From assembly GCA_028641055.1 (NCBI GenBank), contig CM054059.1:437009785-437073784 (forward strand): a DNA stretch of 64,000 nucleotides, given 5' to 3'. The position numbers and the translations under genes are program-made. Source of the stretch: Alopecurus myosuroides. Taxonomy: Eukaryota; Streptophyta; Magnoliopsida; Poales; Poaceae. Below the pieces are notes generated by a model, which was given only the letters and a program-made list of their open reading frames with translations, had not been told where the DNA came from and made no database searches. The number at the start of each line of letters is the position of its first letter. Positions within the stretch are counted from its first letter, which is position 1. Positions 45,289 through 56,460 of the stretch are shown piece by piece.

Positions 45289-47162
45289 ATGGGCCTCGTC
45301 TGGATGGTGGCGGCGGCCATCGCGGCGGTGCTGGCGACGTGGGCGTTCGACGCGCTGGTGCGCCTCGTGTGGAGGCCGCGCGCCATCACCAGGCAGCTCC
45401 GCGCGCAGGGCGTGGGCGGGCCGGGCTACAAGCTCTTCGCCGGGAACCTCGGCGAGATCAAGCAGCTCCGCGCCGAGACCTCCGGCGCCGCGCTGGACGT
45501 CGGCTCCCACGACTTCGTGCCCCTCGTGCAGCCGCACTTCCGCAAATGGATCCCCATCCACGGTACGAAAACGAAACCGAGCTTCTGATTCCGTGGGTAA
45601 TTTCATAGTACCGCCGTCAATATCTAGCTAGCTCCTCTTCTTACTTCGTGTTTGCTCTGCAGGACGCACGTTCCTGTACTGGTTCGGGGCGAGGCCGACC
45701 CTGTGCATCGCCGACGTGAACGTGGTCAAGCAGGTGCTCTTCGACCGCAACGGGCTCTACCCCAAGAACACCGGCAACCCGCACATCGCCCGCCTGCTCG
45801 GCAAGGGGCTCGTGCTCATCGACGGAGACGACTGGAAGCGCCACCGCAAGGTCGTCCACCCGGCCTTCAACATGGACAAGCTCAAGGTATGTGTCCGGCA
45901 AGGCAACAACACGGCGCTCATTGACGTGTGTGTTTCGCCCACTATTTCTTAACTAGAATCCCCGGTGCGTGCCACTTTACGTGACGTTGTTGCATTGACA
46001 ATTGGGCCGGCGCCACAGATGATGACGGTGACCATGTCTGACTGCGCTGGGTCAATGATGTCGGAGTGGAAAGCCAAGCTGGAGAAGGGCGGCGAAGCGG
46101 AGATTGACCTCAGCAGGCAGTTTGAGGAGCTAACCGCGGACGTGATCTCCCACACGGCCTTCGGCAGCAGCTACACGGAAGGGAAAAAGGTCTTTCTGGC
46201 GCAGAGGGACCTCCAGTTTCTTGCCTTCTCCACTGTATTCAACGTCCAAATCCCAGCATTCAGGTAAAAACCATAAACTGCCTTGAATTTCCCATTTGTC
46301 ACTTCAAATCAACCCGGATAATTAATCAGTCCGTATCATACTCGTGAAATTAATCAGGTACCTTCCGACCCAAAAGAACCGCCAGATATGGAAGCTCGAC
46401 AGGGAGGTGAGGACCATGCTCGCCAACATCATCAAAACCCGGCTCGCAACCAAAGACACCATGGGATACGGAAACGACCTGCTCGGGCTTATGCTGGAGG
46501 CGTGCGCGCCAGAGCATGGGGAGACTCCGATTCTGAGTATGGACGAGATCATCGACGAGTGCAAGACCTTCTTCTTCGCCGGGCACGACACCAGCTCGCA
46601 CCTGCTCACGTGGACCATGTTCTTGCTGAGCACGCACCCAGAGTGGCAGGAGAAGCTCAGGGAGGAGGTGCTGAGAGAGTGTGGCAATCAGGTTCCCACC
46701 GGCGACATGCTCAACAAGCTGAAGCTGGTCAACATGTTCCTACTGGAAACTCTCAGGTTATACTCCCCTGTGTCCGTAATTCAGAGGAAGACGGGTTCAG
46801 ATATGGATGTCGTCGGTGGCATCAAAGTGCCCCAAGGAACTGTCCTGACGATCCCCATCGCGACGATGCATCGTGACAAGGAGGTCTGGGGTGAGGATGC
46901 GGATGAATTCAAGCCTATGAGGTTCGAGAAAGGTGTGACCATGGCTGCGAAGCACCCCAATGCCTTGTTGTCTTTCTCCAGCGGGCCGAGGTCGTGCATA
47001 GGGCAAAACTTCGCGATGATCGAAGCCAAGGTTGTGATCGCTGTGATTCTTCAGAGGTTCTCCTTCTCCCTGTCCCCTAAGTACGTCCATGCCCCGATGG
47101 ACGTGATCACGCTGCGGCCCAAGTATGGGCTTCCCATGGTCCTCAAGAGCCTAGAGATGTAG
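45289..47162 (+). CDS. CYP709C: Cytochrome P450, CYP709C-like (fatty-acid hydroxylase type)
   Basis: The model is join(45289..45562, 45663..45886, 46019..46263, 46358..47162), 515 residues, all introns GT-AG (100, 132 and 94 bases) with consistent phases (1, 0, 2). The ATG at 45289 (GTCCATGGGC) starts a hydrophobic anchor (G-L-V-W-M-V-A-A-A-I-A) that places the enzyme in the ER membrane. Visible P450 hallmarks are the oxygen-binding A-G-H-D-T-S-S in the I-helix (322-328), E378-T-L-R (K-helix), F-K-P-M-R-F (the PERF-type segment) and F-S-S-G-P-R-S-C-I-G with heme ligand C461. The N-terminus and exon 1 closely resemble wheat CYP709C1, a clan-72 enzyme reported to hydroxylate fatty acids near, but not at, the chain end. 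The substrate here is inferred from that relative. No stop or frameshift is seen, so it is probably functional. Confidence 0.93.
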
Positions 47163-49190
47163 AGACATGCATACGGTCTATCCCGGTTGCCTAACACGAA
47201 GTATTTCACTAGGGTTTACAGTACTAGATTGTACCTAGATTCAGTCTGTATATGTGAGTTAATTTGCCCGCATCTGATGTATTCATTTGTAAAGAAAAAA
47301 TCTAAAATGATATAGACTGGACTACGTGACGACTGATCCATGCCAAATTTGCCAATCCCTCCCAGCGCGCGTGACTGGATAAGGCCATCGATCGATGGGC
47401 TGTGCTGGGTGGTTTTGTTTTCCGCCCTACATTCGGCTTTTTTCTTTGAGTGAGCCAAGAGGTTCGATGTGCTGGGTGGTTTCCCTTTCATTCGGCCGCA
47501 TAGGAGAATTATTCGTTCGTTCTGGGCTAAATCTCGCTCGCATTTTTTTCTTCTATCGATCACCCAAATCTTGCCCGAGAAAGCACACTTTCTACACGCA
47601 AAGCTACGTTTGGTTCTATTGCACACCTAGCCTGCCAGCCCCGCTCGATCGCGATAACCTTGCCGTCGAAAGCGAGCTTGGATCGCCCACTTGAAACACA
47701 TTTTCTTTGCCCAGCCAGGCTAACTGGCCTCAAAAGCAATTATTAGGCTTGCCCAGCGAGACAATAGCCCGGGATCCCAAAGTACCGTACCCGACTTTTT
47801 TTTTCAAGGAACAGCAGTAATCAGCCTTGTAGCTACACAGAAATACAAAATGTCTTGCAAACAAACTTTAATCACTACAGCTTCCCGTCTCGACGAAACA
47901 AAATGGACTCTGCAGACTACTAAAAGCTACTACTAAAGACCTTACTGAAATCAGCAGCACCCCAGAGCCGGAACTGCCAGCTCACCAAACAAACCAGAGG
48001 CAACCGCAACCGGTCGCCGAGGTGCCAGGACGACATGTGTCGTTCTCGCCAATATTCACCCTACCCTGCACCGGACAAACAGCATGTCAGCATCAAGTTG
48101 CATAGTCACACTGATGGGATACATTCCACGGACAACACACCACTATCTGCTCAAATACTACACATGCATGGTTCATGCTAAACACTCCATGGCGCTAAGA
48201 CGGAGCTTGATTGTCACCCGAATTCCAGCTTATTATAATTCGTATACAAGAAACTGGCATTGCTCTCTTCTTTCTAAAACTAAAACGGTGTATACAGCGA
48301 TACACAACCAGCACCAGCAGCAAGCAACACACCTACAGAATAAATGGCAGCTCCGACCTCCGACACTAACATCATCTACAGGCTACCAACTTCTCTCACC
48401 ATATCAGGCTACATGCACAGATTACTCGGGGCATCTACAGACAGGTTACCAACTTCACAAGGAGCATGCATAACCTGCTCAAATTACAGCACGTACAGAT
48501 GGTTAATTAATGTGTACGCAAGGGAAGCTCTCGCACAGCACTAAGATAAAGCTGAGTCAACTAACTGGACAGCTTGGGAACTGGCACAATCAGGAAAAAA
48601 TTGCATACATAGTACACAACACTGTATACAAGGAAAAACTTCCATCGCTGTGCCTCGACAACATCTTTTAAACTAGCAATTCTATAAGTTAACACAACCT
48701 AGCAAGGCATCAACTAACCAATAAAGATGGCTACCCGAGGACTCAACTAAACCTAGTGCATTAGTGTCATGGCTACCTGAGGACTCCCCTACACCCACGG
48801 AGTCGAAGAAGAAGAAGAAGGTCAGTGCCACTAGCCATAACTGATTTAAAAGCTACACTTGATGTAACTAAATAAGTTGTATTCCATACTAGTATTACTT
48901 TAGCTGGACTGTACTCCATATGCCCACACTTCAAACACAGAAACAGGGGACAGTTTCTACATACAAGGTCACCAAGACACGAACCTTACTTCATGTCAAT
49001 GCGCTTGATCCTCCTTGTCGCGGCAGGGGGTCAATGCAGCCCCATCCGTGGCATCGTCGTTGCCATCGGAAGAGAGCGTAAGCAGGTTGCCATCCTTGTG
49101 ACGCGTCTTGAGGAACAGCTCCAGCTCCTAATCATTCTCCCGTAGCATCGCTGTGACCTCAACGAGCTGCAGCTCCCGTCGAGGAACCTG
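47163..49190. other. P450 3' region and intergenic DNA
   Basis: 47163-47340 is probably P450 3' untranslated sequence. Two GTGCTGGGTGGTTT copies lie near 47401 and 47468. From 47800 to 49000 the DNA is of mixed composition with a GAA run near 48808 but no recognisable gene. It may hold the 3' part of the minus-strand transcription unit discussed at 49010-49230. Confidence 0.4.
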
Positions 49191-49225
49191 TCGATTTTGC
49201 ATAAGCTGGTTAAGTTTTGATCTAA
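49010..49225 (-). pseudogene. Unidentified exon-like segment on the minus strand
   Basis: Behind a good acceptor (ATCGACAG at about 49197-49190 on the minus strand) a balanced, GC-rich frame reads V-P-R-R-E-L-Q-L-V-E-V-T, then continues through one TAG to D-G-N-D-D-A-T-D-G and a terminal stop near 49000. It looks coding but matches no family I recognise. It lies downstream of the LOG-like exon and may or may not belong to the same transcript. Confidence 0.35.
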
Positions 49226-49752
49226 AAATCAAGAGAATTAACAACTACACAAATAATCTAGACTAGAGCGAAATAACGGTGCTGCATTCCCCAGCTTGCA
49301 GCAGCTGTTCTCTGATAACCCAGTGCCCATGGTGGCCACTGCAGGCATGGAAACAACTAGCATATAAAAAAGGACTCGAAGAAAATGCCTTCGGCGCTCC
49401 TCCAACTGGCAATGCAATGGAGCCCAGACCCCAGCAGCAGCAAGCTGCTGCCCTTGTGCTTCCACAGAAGTTAGCCATTTTTGGCGCAGAGAAGAACCCA
49501 GATCAAAGACCACCATAAAAGCACCCCATTACCGGAGGCAGGGTCACATGACCGCACCTAACTAGCTCGCAAACCACCTAAACCTCCATAACAGTGAGCC
49601 TAGCACGGACGAGTTTGTGCGCCTCCACCGCATCGATGCCCAACCTAGAACGCGGCTGAAATCAACCGCGTCGACCGGAAAGACGGCAGCGTTTTCTTTG
49701 TAGGAAGGAGAAAATAACTGAAGAACCTACAGGCGTACGGGTTAGTACATAC

Positions 49753-49879
49753 CAGCACCTTGCCGAGCTCGACGGCGGCCTCCTGGTACCTGGCCTTCCA
49801 ACCCTTGGCGCTGCCGCAGTAGACGAATATCCGGCGGAATAGCGATGGCCGATGCCGTCACCTTTGCTCCCGGCTCCAT
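49753..49879 (-). pseudogene. LOG-like (cytokinin riboside 5'-monophosphate phosphoribohydrolase) first exon, frameshifted
   Basis: LOG enzymes release active cytokinin from its nucleotide. On the minus strand this exon reads [13 protein letters not shown], then [12 protein letters not shown]. That matches the start of the LOG Rossmann fold (R-I-C-V-F-C-G-S-S-x-G...A-A-x-x-L-G). It ends at a donor GTATGT (49752 on the minus strand), where LOG genes also have an intron. The upstream ATG (49879, M-E-P-G-A-K-V) is one base out of frame with the Rossmann part, and the Rossmann frame itself meets a stop upstream. I found no second exon with the P-G-G-x-G-T-x-x-E motif. It looks like a truncated gene or captured exon. 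Confidence 0.5.
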
Positions 49880-51906
49880 GGCCCCCTTCCACCGGTCGAA
49901 TCAGCCGCTGCCGTAGGCTCCAGGACCGGACCCGTCCCCGACGGCGCACGCGGATGGCTCCTCAACTGCTTGGGCCGGCGAGAGACTCGTCATGGCGGGC
50001 GGGGGCGTAGGCTGCGCGGGAGCAACCGAAATTGGAGGGAGAGAAGAGTAGGGGCGGAGGGGAGGACTAGGGCCTGCGTTTTGGTGCTCCACCCAGTCAC
50101 CTGGAGGAGGGGCACCGGGGAAGCTGACTGGGCGGCGGCGGCTGATCTGGATCGGGCGCTCGATCTGGAAATCGCGTAAGGGGGAGGGGGAGATGTGGGT
50201 GGGTTGAAGGAAGGCGGCGTATACGACACTGTGGCCGGCGAGGCTGGTCTGGGATGGCCGGCGTTGGGGACTGGGGAGGGAAAGTGGCGGCGGCGGGGTG
50301 GGTTGGAGATGGACTGAGGTGGAGATTGAGACAGAGCTCGGGGGTGGATGGGATGGTTCTTTTTTTTTAGTCGAACTCGGGGCGGGTGGGTTATTTGTTT
50401 TCTTAGTCGAACTCGGGGTGAGTCCGTGGGTATCAACCCCAAAATGAACAAGCCAGAGTGGGCCGTATGCGGTCCGCTGTTCTGGCTTCAGCTCTAATAC
50501 GGTCTCCTTCTAACCCGTTTGGCCCAGTGCACGTTGCAGCCAATTTTTCAATTGATTTGAGCTATCGGTGCATATAATTTCCCGCCCAGACCACAATAAA
50601 ACCTTGAAACATCATAGAAACTGCTGGGTAAATTTTCTCCAACAATAAAGAAATATACCGGACACCGAGTTAGAGCCAAAGTGGTTAAGACTGAAAATCT
50701 TGAATTGTTAGGGTCTAAGTACAGTTAACCAAGCAGTAGTCTTAGATGTAAGAAAATCATGGATCATCCCATGCGAGAAATATTATATAAAAACATTAAA
50801 TCGTAATACTCGTCGATGCAAGTAGAAGGGGTGAGGCGACTCTAGAGGTGGCTTGCGGGTTTATGTGATTTCATTACAACCGAAGTGTTTGTAGTTCAGA
50901 TTAAATCAAGCTAGATTTGATATTAAATAAATCGGGTGGGATAATTGAGTTAGGAGACACCGGTTGTTGCAGAAGACGAAGACCATACCTATGTAGGTGG
51001 TCGGTGCTGATGGTGGAGCTCAGCAACAGGGTCGAGGAACGATTCTTTGAAAGGGGTCGAAATGGAGGCCGGTGGTTAATGGTGAGTAGTTAGGGGGCAA
51101 GGTGGTGTGAGATTCCAGGAGGACACGTCTGTAATGGGAGTGCTTAGTAAGAGATAGAAGAGGGTATTGGGCGGCTTATCATGTGAGATGGGTCGAAGAT
51201 GGTAACTTATGTGAAGATGGAAAGAGGCGTAAGAGGGCGGAGAATAAGGTTGTGAGTGGAAGGGGCATGAATGACAATAAAATTATAGTGCGGAATATAA
51301 TACATGAAACAACATACATCAAAGACGTACACTACTAGTTTGTCAGTACAAGAATAAAAATTATCAAATACATATGACATTAAATAATACATATCATCTA
51401 TCCATGCATCATCAAATAATAATATTCTTTTTATTAAATAGCATACCCAATTTAAAGAAATATATACGGTGCACATGAAATAATACACATGTGATGGTAG
51501 AATATGAATTAGTAGATCTGATCTATATTTGCTCCACATCAAATAACAACCTATATAAAGGAAGGCAAAACATAGGGTAGCTACCCATGCGACAATCATC
51601 GAACAACATATCCTTTTTAGGATATGTCTCATATCTTGGTAGTAATAATATAACTTTTGGAGAAATGTGTCCAATGTTGACCTAAATTCCCACTGTCAGT
51701 GGGATCATGAAATTTAAAATTGTATTAGATCATGGGATAAGGATCGACATTGTTATACTGACACCATGAAATATTAATATGTTGAAACAAAAAAATACAA
51801 TAGTAAATATGTTTCAAAAGTAAACGATGTAACTAGATATTGGTATAACAATTATTTGTAAATTGTAATACATAGATGACACACCACAAGCGTCTTGTTA
51901 ATGGAT
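49880..51906. other. Intergenic region left of the CACTA element
   Basis: 49880-50460 is GC-rich DNA upstream of the LOG-like exon. From 50830 to 51900 the sequence is AT-rich and seems to be a diverged copy of 55190-56050. A 155-codon minus-strand frame at 51207-51674 is hydrophobic by composition and lacks family motifs. Confidence 0.4.
51904..51906. repeat. CACTA target duplication GAT, left
   Basis: GAT directly before CACTGGTAG; repeated at 54178-54180. Confidence 0.85.
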
Positions 51907-52320
51907 CACTGGTAGAAAAAAGGCCTTCGGTATGCCAGCATCAGTCCCCAAGCGTTGCGCACCGTGACCAATGAGTATTTAGTCCCGGGTAGGGAGGAGA
52001 CCCGCGACAGAAGGTCAGACGTCGCGGGTTGGGAAGCGCGTTGCGACGCGTGGCGGGAATTAATTCCGGTTGACATGGCCGCCCGGGACTATTGGTCCTT
52101 TATTCCCCGTTCCCGTGGCCAACCGGGACCAATGGCCCTTTATTCCCCGTTCCCGTGGCCAACCGGGACTAAACATCAAGCGTCTCGCCTCCCCCGCGGC
52201 GGTTTTTATTTCGCGAGCGAGGCAGAGGGCGCCATTCCACTGCTTTGCTCTCTGTTCTTCCTCTCGCTCTCTGTTCTTCCTCTCTCTCGCTCTCTTTCGA
52301 TCGAAGCACACGCACGCAAA

Positions 52321-53039
52321 ATGGCTGAATGGACGCGATACAATGGGAAGACACCATGCGGCAAGGATTTGGACGTGCTCTTCACCAACAACTGCGCGAG
52401 GCTGCCTGAAGCTCTCGGTCATTTGGCCGATCTCTATTTTGATGCTCCCGAAGAACACCGGTTCTTTGGTCTCGATCTGGAGTACACGGCGAATCAGAAG
52501 GATGTTGCCCTCATCCAGATATCGTTCAAGCATTCGGTGTTGGTCTTCCAATGGTCAAGGTAGAAGCTATATATATATAGCACACGTGTACAATCTTGCA
52601 TTCCATCTTCGAGTTTTTTTGTTGCATGTGAACAATACGTGTGTTGCAACATATCTAACACATATCCTATTTTTGTTGTTACAGTAGTTCGAGGCATTGC
52701 CCGGACCTTGTTGATTTTCTTGTCAACTCGGGGTTTGACTTTTGTAGCGTGGACATCACGCAAGACCGTGTGAAGTTTATGCGCATCGGTATTATGATAC
52801 CGGAAGATCACTACGTTGATCTTCAGACTCTTATCCAGTTGACCGGGCCAAAGACCGGGATGGCTGTCATGGCAAGCACCTTCATCCACCAGGCCTATGA
52901 AAGGATGAAGACTGATTTCCCCCGGCAGAATCACAACTATTGGGAGGAGACCCCATTGCGCATGACGAACCTCAAGTATGCGGCCGTAGATGCATATGTC
53001 GCGTACGAGTTGTTCCGCATCTACTCGGCGGGGCCATAG
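52321..53039 (+). CDS. Captured DEDDy 3'-5' exonuclease-like gene
   Basis: The model is join(52321..52559, 52685..53039), 197 residues, one 125-base intron with donor GGTAGAAG and acceptor TTGTTACAG. The ATG follows CACGCAAA. Proteins of this WRN-type/RNase D-type class remove nucleotides from 3' ends of DNA or RNA using two metal ions. Visible motifs are F-G-L-D52-L-E54 (motif I), S-V-D-I-T-Q-D107 (motif II region) and Y178-A-A-V-D182 with a downstream Y-E-L-F (motif III, the DEDDy form). The gene is much shorter than Werner helicase but similar in length to plant stand-alone exonuclease-domain proteins. There is no stop or frameshift and both splice sites are good, so it may be expressed. 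It lies wholly inside the CACTA element and so was probably captured from the host. Confidence 0.82.
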
Positions 53040-53263
53040 ATGATGTATGCATGCGTTCGATATCTATGCATGTGCATGTAATGGGTATCTAATTAGTAGT
53101 ATATATATGTAATGGATATCTTTTGTGATCGACTCTCTATATATAATATGTTAATTATGAAATGTGATCAACTCTATGTTTGTGTTATGTGTGATCGACT
53201 CTATTGTGTTATGTGTGATCGACTCTATGCATGTAATGAATATTGTTTGTATTATTGTTCTTT

Positions 53264-53535
53264 ATTTTTGATATATTTTTTCATTTTAAGATTTTAAAAT
53301 GAATTAGTATTATTTTTCTTCATTTTTTGATATATTATTTGTATTTTTAAGATTTTAAAATGAATTAGTATTATTGTTCTTAATTTTTGATATATATTTT
53401 GTATTTTAAGATTTTAAAATGAATTAGTATTATTGTTCTTCATTTTTGATATATTATTTGTATTTTTAAGATTTTAAAATGAATTAGTTCTATTTCTCTC
53501 AATTTTTTGGATATATTATTGGTATTTTTAGAAAT
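53264..53535. repeat. AT-rich tandem array of about 59-60-bp units
   Basis: Four copies and a partial fifth of a unit containing AAGATTTTAAAATGAATTAG and then TATT..TTCTTCATTTTTGATATATT. Unit lengths vary by one or two bases. It lies between the exonuclease gene and the 5S-like segment in the CACTA. Confidence 0.85.
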
Positions 53536-53720
53536 AATACAAATTAAAAGTTAATGTTTATTTATTTATTCAAAATTATTAATTACATCTTTACTTTTGT
53601 TTATTCAAAGATTTATTTGAAATTCAAACAATAAAGAAATATGGCTTCGGCCAACATGTTAATAAGATTGATATGATACAACTATCATATACATGCGTGA
53701 GAAACACTTGGATTCGGGAC

Positions 53721-53790
53721 GGGATGGAACTCGGAAGTTAAGCGTGCTAGTGCTAGAGCAGTGGGAGGATGGGTGACCGAGCGGGAAGTT
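53721..53790 (+). repeat. 5S rRNA-like segment inside the CACTA
   Basis: The segment contains CGGAAGTTAAGCGTGCT and GGATGGGTGACC in the order and near spacing of plant 5S rRNA, where they cover the box A and box C control regions. The sequence between and outside differs (for example CTAGTGCTAGAG), and the 5' part of 5S is missing, so it cannot encode a functional rRNA. A captured 5S fragment or a 5S-derived SINE piece are the likely sources. Confidence 0.8.
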
Positions 53791-53861
53791 TGACCATGAG
53801 TAACTAATTGGACTAGAGATAATCTTAGTTAGACACTAAGCAAATAATACAAATTGTGAGA

Positions 53862-53930
53862 ATAAAAGGGAGTGAAAAAAAGGGAGTGAAAAAAGGAGTG
53901 AAAAAAAGGGAGTGAAAAAAGGTGAGAAAA
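53862..53930. repeat. Purine simple repeat (GGGAGTGAAAAAA)n
   Basis: About five imperfect copies of GGGAGTGAAAAAA near the right end of the CACTA. Confidence 0.85.
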
Positions 53931-54177
53931 ATAATTAGAAAGCAAATGAATTAAAAAATTACGAAATAAATCTAGTCCCGGTTCATGTGGCCAACCGGGA
54001 CTAAATGTCCTCCGACCCCAGGCTCCGCCACCCGCCCACGTGGACAGGCCTTTACTCCCGGTCCGTAAGAGATGGGACTATAGGGGGGGCCTTTAGTCGC
54101 GCGTAGCTAGTCCCGGTTGCCCGGACGGGATTAATGGGCCTGGCGAACCGGGACTGTAGGCCTGTTTTCTACCAGTG

Positions 54178-54180
54178 GAT
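54178..54180. repeat. CACTA target duplication GAT, right
   Basis: Matches 51904-51906 and closes the CACTA insertion. Confidence 0.85.
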
Positions 54181-54419
54181 GTGAGTGCTAGTCGATCGAG
54201 CACATGAAATAATAGTAAGGTCATGTTTCGTATGTAAAACATTAAAAGGTAGATATGAGGCGAGATTCTTATGGATGCGCAAAATGGGCCATGCTAATCA
54301 TTTCTGCAGGTTCATACAGATAAGACTAGTACCGCAGAATCTCCCTTCATAATTCTCAACATATTAGTCCATATACTCATATTTTATGTTTGGATTGAAT
54401 AAGCATCGATCATAAAATA

Positions 54420-54647
54420 CTACCTCCGTTTCACAAAAGAAGGCGTATTTTATTTGCTTTGACCAATAATTAGTCTATTTATATATAATTTTTTTAACAT
54501 ATAATTAATATATTTGTATTCCTATTCAAAAGTACTTCACTATGATTATGAGTTCTATCATATATGTCGCATATTAAATGCATAATCCTTGGTCAAAGCC
54601 TCGGTCAAACGAAGCAAAATACGCCATATTTTTCGGAATGGAGGTAG
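54420..54647. mobile_element. Stowaway MITE
   Basis: A 228-base element with ends CTACCTCCGTTTCACAAAAG and, read inward from the right, CTACCTCCATTCCG; TA dinucleotides flank it (54418-54419, 54648-54649). Inner parts such as AGGCGTATTTTATTTGC and GCAAAATACGCC are also complementary. Confidence 0.88.
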
Positions 54648-54649
54648 TA

Positions 54650-56460
54650 TAAATCAACCTCGAGATGTACCAAGCTAGTCGTTATTTGAGGCACATGTTT
54701 GCATTGTATGTGGGAGACTAGTTAGCTAGATGTAGCATGTCAACGCTGTAGAGGAAATTGCCAATGGTTTTTCACGAACACCCACCCCTACACGAGAATA
54801 GGTAATAATTATCTCACTGAATAAAATAACAATGATAATAAATTGCAGAAACAAATATAACATATGAAATGATAGCTAATAACTATCACCTAGCTTAAAA
54901 TAAAACCCTAATAACGCGTGACAACAATACTTCATATGACATGATAGATAACAACTATATTTTTAATATAAAATATAGACCCTAATAACACACAGAAACA
55001 ATATGAATCATAAAATGGTAGGTAATAACTATCTCCTAAAATAAAATAATGACCCTGACAACACGTTACAATAATACAACACATAAAATCATATGAAAAT
55101 GTCAACTCGAAAGGCGCATGCCACATCTCGAACGCAAGTAGTTAGATCTTTAAGTATTTAGAACATGTCGAGTTTTGAGGATTAAAAATGGCAACGATGG
55201 TGGAAGTGGGCGAGGAGGTTTCAGAGGTGGTAGGTAGAGCAACGTGCAGGAGTAGTGTTTAGAGGATGTAGTCGGTGATAGTGGTTGGGGAGCGAGCTAG
55301 AGAGATGTGCGTTTATAGCCAGAGATTAACTAACTAAGATATAATTTGGAACCCATCTAGTAGAGTTTTTTTGGTTGGCTCACAATTAAATGTGATTTTC
55401 GTACAATCGTAGTATTTGTATCTCAAGAGTTCCGACTAAATCAAGCTAGATTTTTAATTTTGTCCTTAGACGAGATATTGAGCTGCGAACATTGTCTTTG
55501 GTTGGAGATGAAGATCGTGCATGTGTACCACCATCATGCTAGAGCACAGATCTAGTGTCATTGTTCCTAGATTTTAGCATAAAGTAATGCTACGCGATAG
55601 AAAAACGCTACATAAACTGACATGTAATAGTACGTAGTCTTCGTCATCAAATAACAACACACAACAACAAAATATCACTTGACAAGATAGTTGACTCTAG
55701 CAACAAATGGGGGATCGTAATAATGCATGTGGTGACAAAATGGTATATTTGTGGAGAGGGAGAGAGAAACATGTGAGAGCGGAATGCAGCAGTGGTGAGT
55801 GTTTCTTGTTCTACTATGAAATGATGGGTAATAACTATCATTTCATGGACAAAATAATAATGCATGAACCCAAGATGACACATGTAACCATAGATAATAG
55901 ATGTATGCTAATATGAAATAAGGAGCGATGAAGAGACGACAATTGTTATCTCCGCTATTTCTAAAGTACTGAGCATAAAAAATACGGAGTTCGGTGGACA
56001 ACATGAGTTGTGTCGCCCTCCGCTGCACCATACCAAGCAAATTAGACAAAGTAAGAATCTAGTTGATTCTTCTTATCATTTATATTCTTCCAGGGATTCC
56101 TACGGTTTGGTGTGTGATTTCATGTGTTCCCGTACTCTACGCCTTCTGGAACACGATGCAATACCTCTATATGTAGAGTGGTGATTTTATGTAACAATTT
56201 GTCCTTCTTAAGGGCCTGATAACATGGCCAACTAAAAAAAATGAGGCCAAGTTGTTATAAAACTTGGTTCAGTTGTTTTGAAGTGCAAGTTGTGTACTCT
56301 AAGTTCAGAAATTCCCTCTGGCGTATTAGAACTCCATTCCTAAAAGGTTTCCCTCTTCTACACCTCTCGCTATGAAAATACACCATCTCTACATGGAAAT
56401 AGGTGATTTCTGACTTTAATACATGTTAATTATAGAACTTAAAAGTTACAACTCTTTCCT
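54650..56460. other. AT-rich intergenic region with degenerate repeats
   Basis: Phrases such as GGTAATAACTATC followed by AAAATAATAACCC-type text recur at roughly 54800, 54890, 54945, 55020 and 55830, a very degenerate repeat of about 80-90 bases. 55370-55540 resembles 50860-51020. No gene is recognised. Confidence 0.45.

Larger units (their letters stand above)
51907..54177 (+). mobile_element. Non-autonomous CACTA transposon carrying an exonuclease gene
   Basis: A 2271-base element with inverted ends CACTGGTAGAAAAAAGGCCT and, read inward from the right, CACTGGTAGAAAACAGGCCT, flanked by a 3-bp GAT duplication. Subterminal repeats of the CCAACCGGGACTAAA type are present at both ends (for example 52153-52173 and 53991-54006), as in Caspar-like grass CACTAs. 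A 33-base unit is doubled with 40-base spacing (52097-52129, 52137-52169). No transposase is present. Inside lie an exonuclease-like gene (52321-53039), an AT tandem array (about 53264-53535) and a 5S rRNA-like segment (53721-53790). Confidence 0.93.

Noticed and set aside
51207..51674. 155-codon minus-strand ORF, Tyr/Cys/Ile-rich and membrane-like
   Set aside because: AT-rich repeat DNA translated; no family motif and low-complexity hydrophobicity by composition.
53721..53790. Functional 5S rRNA gene
   Set aside because: The 5' third is missing, inner bases differ, and no terminal T-run at the right distance follows.
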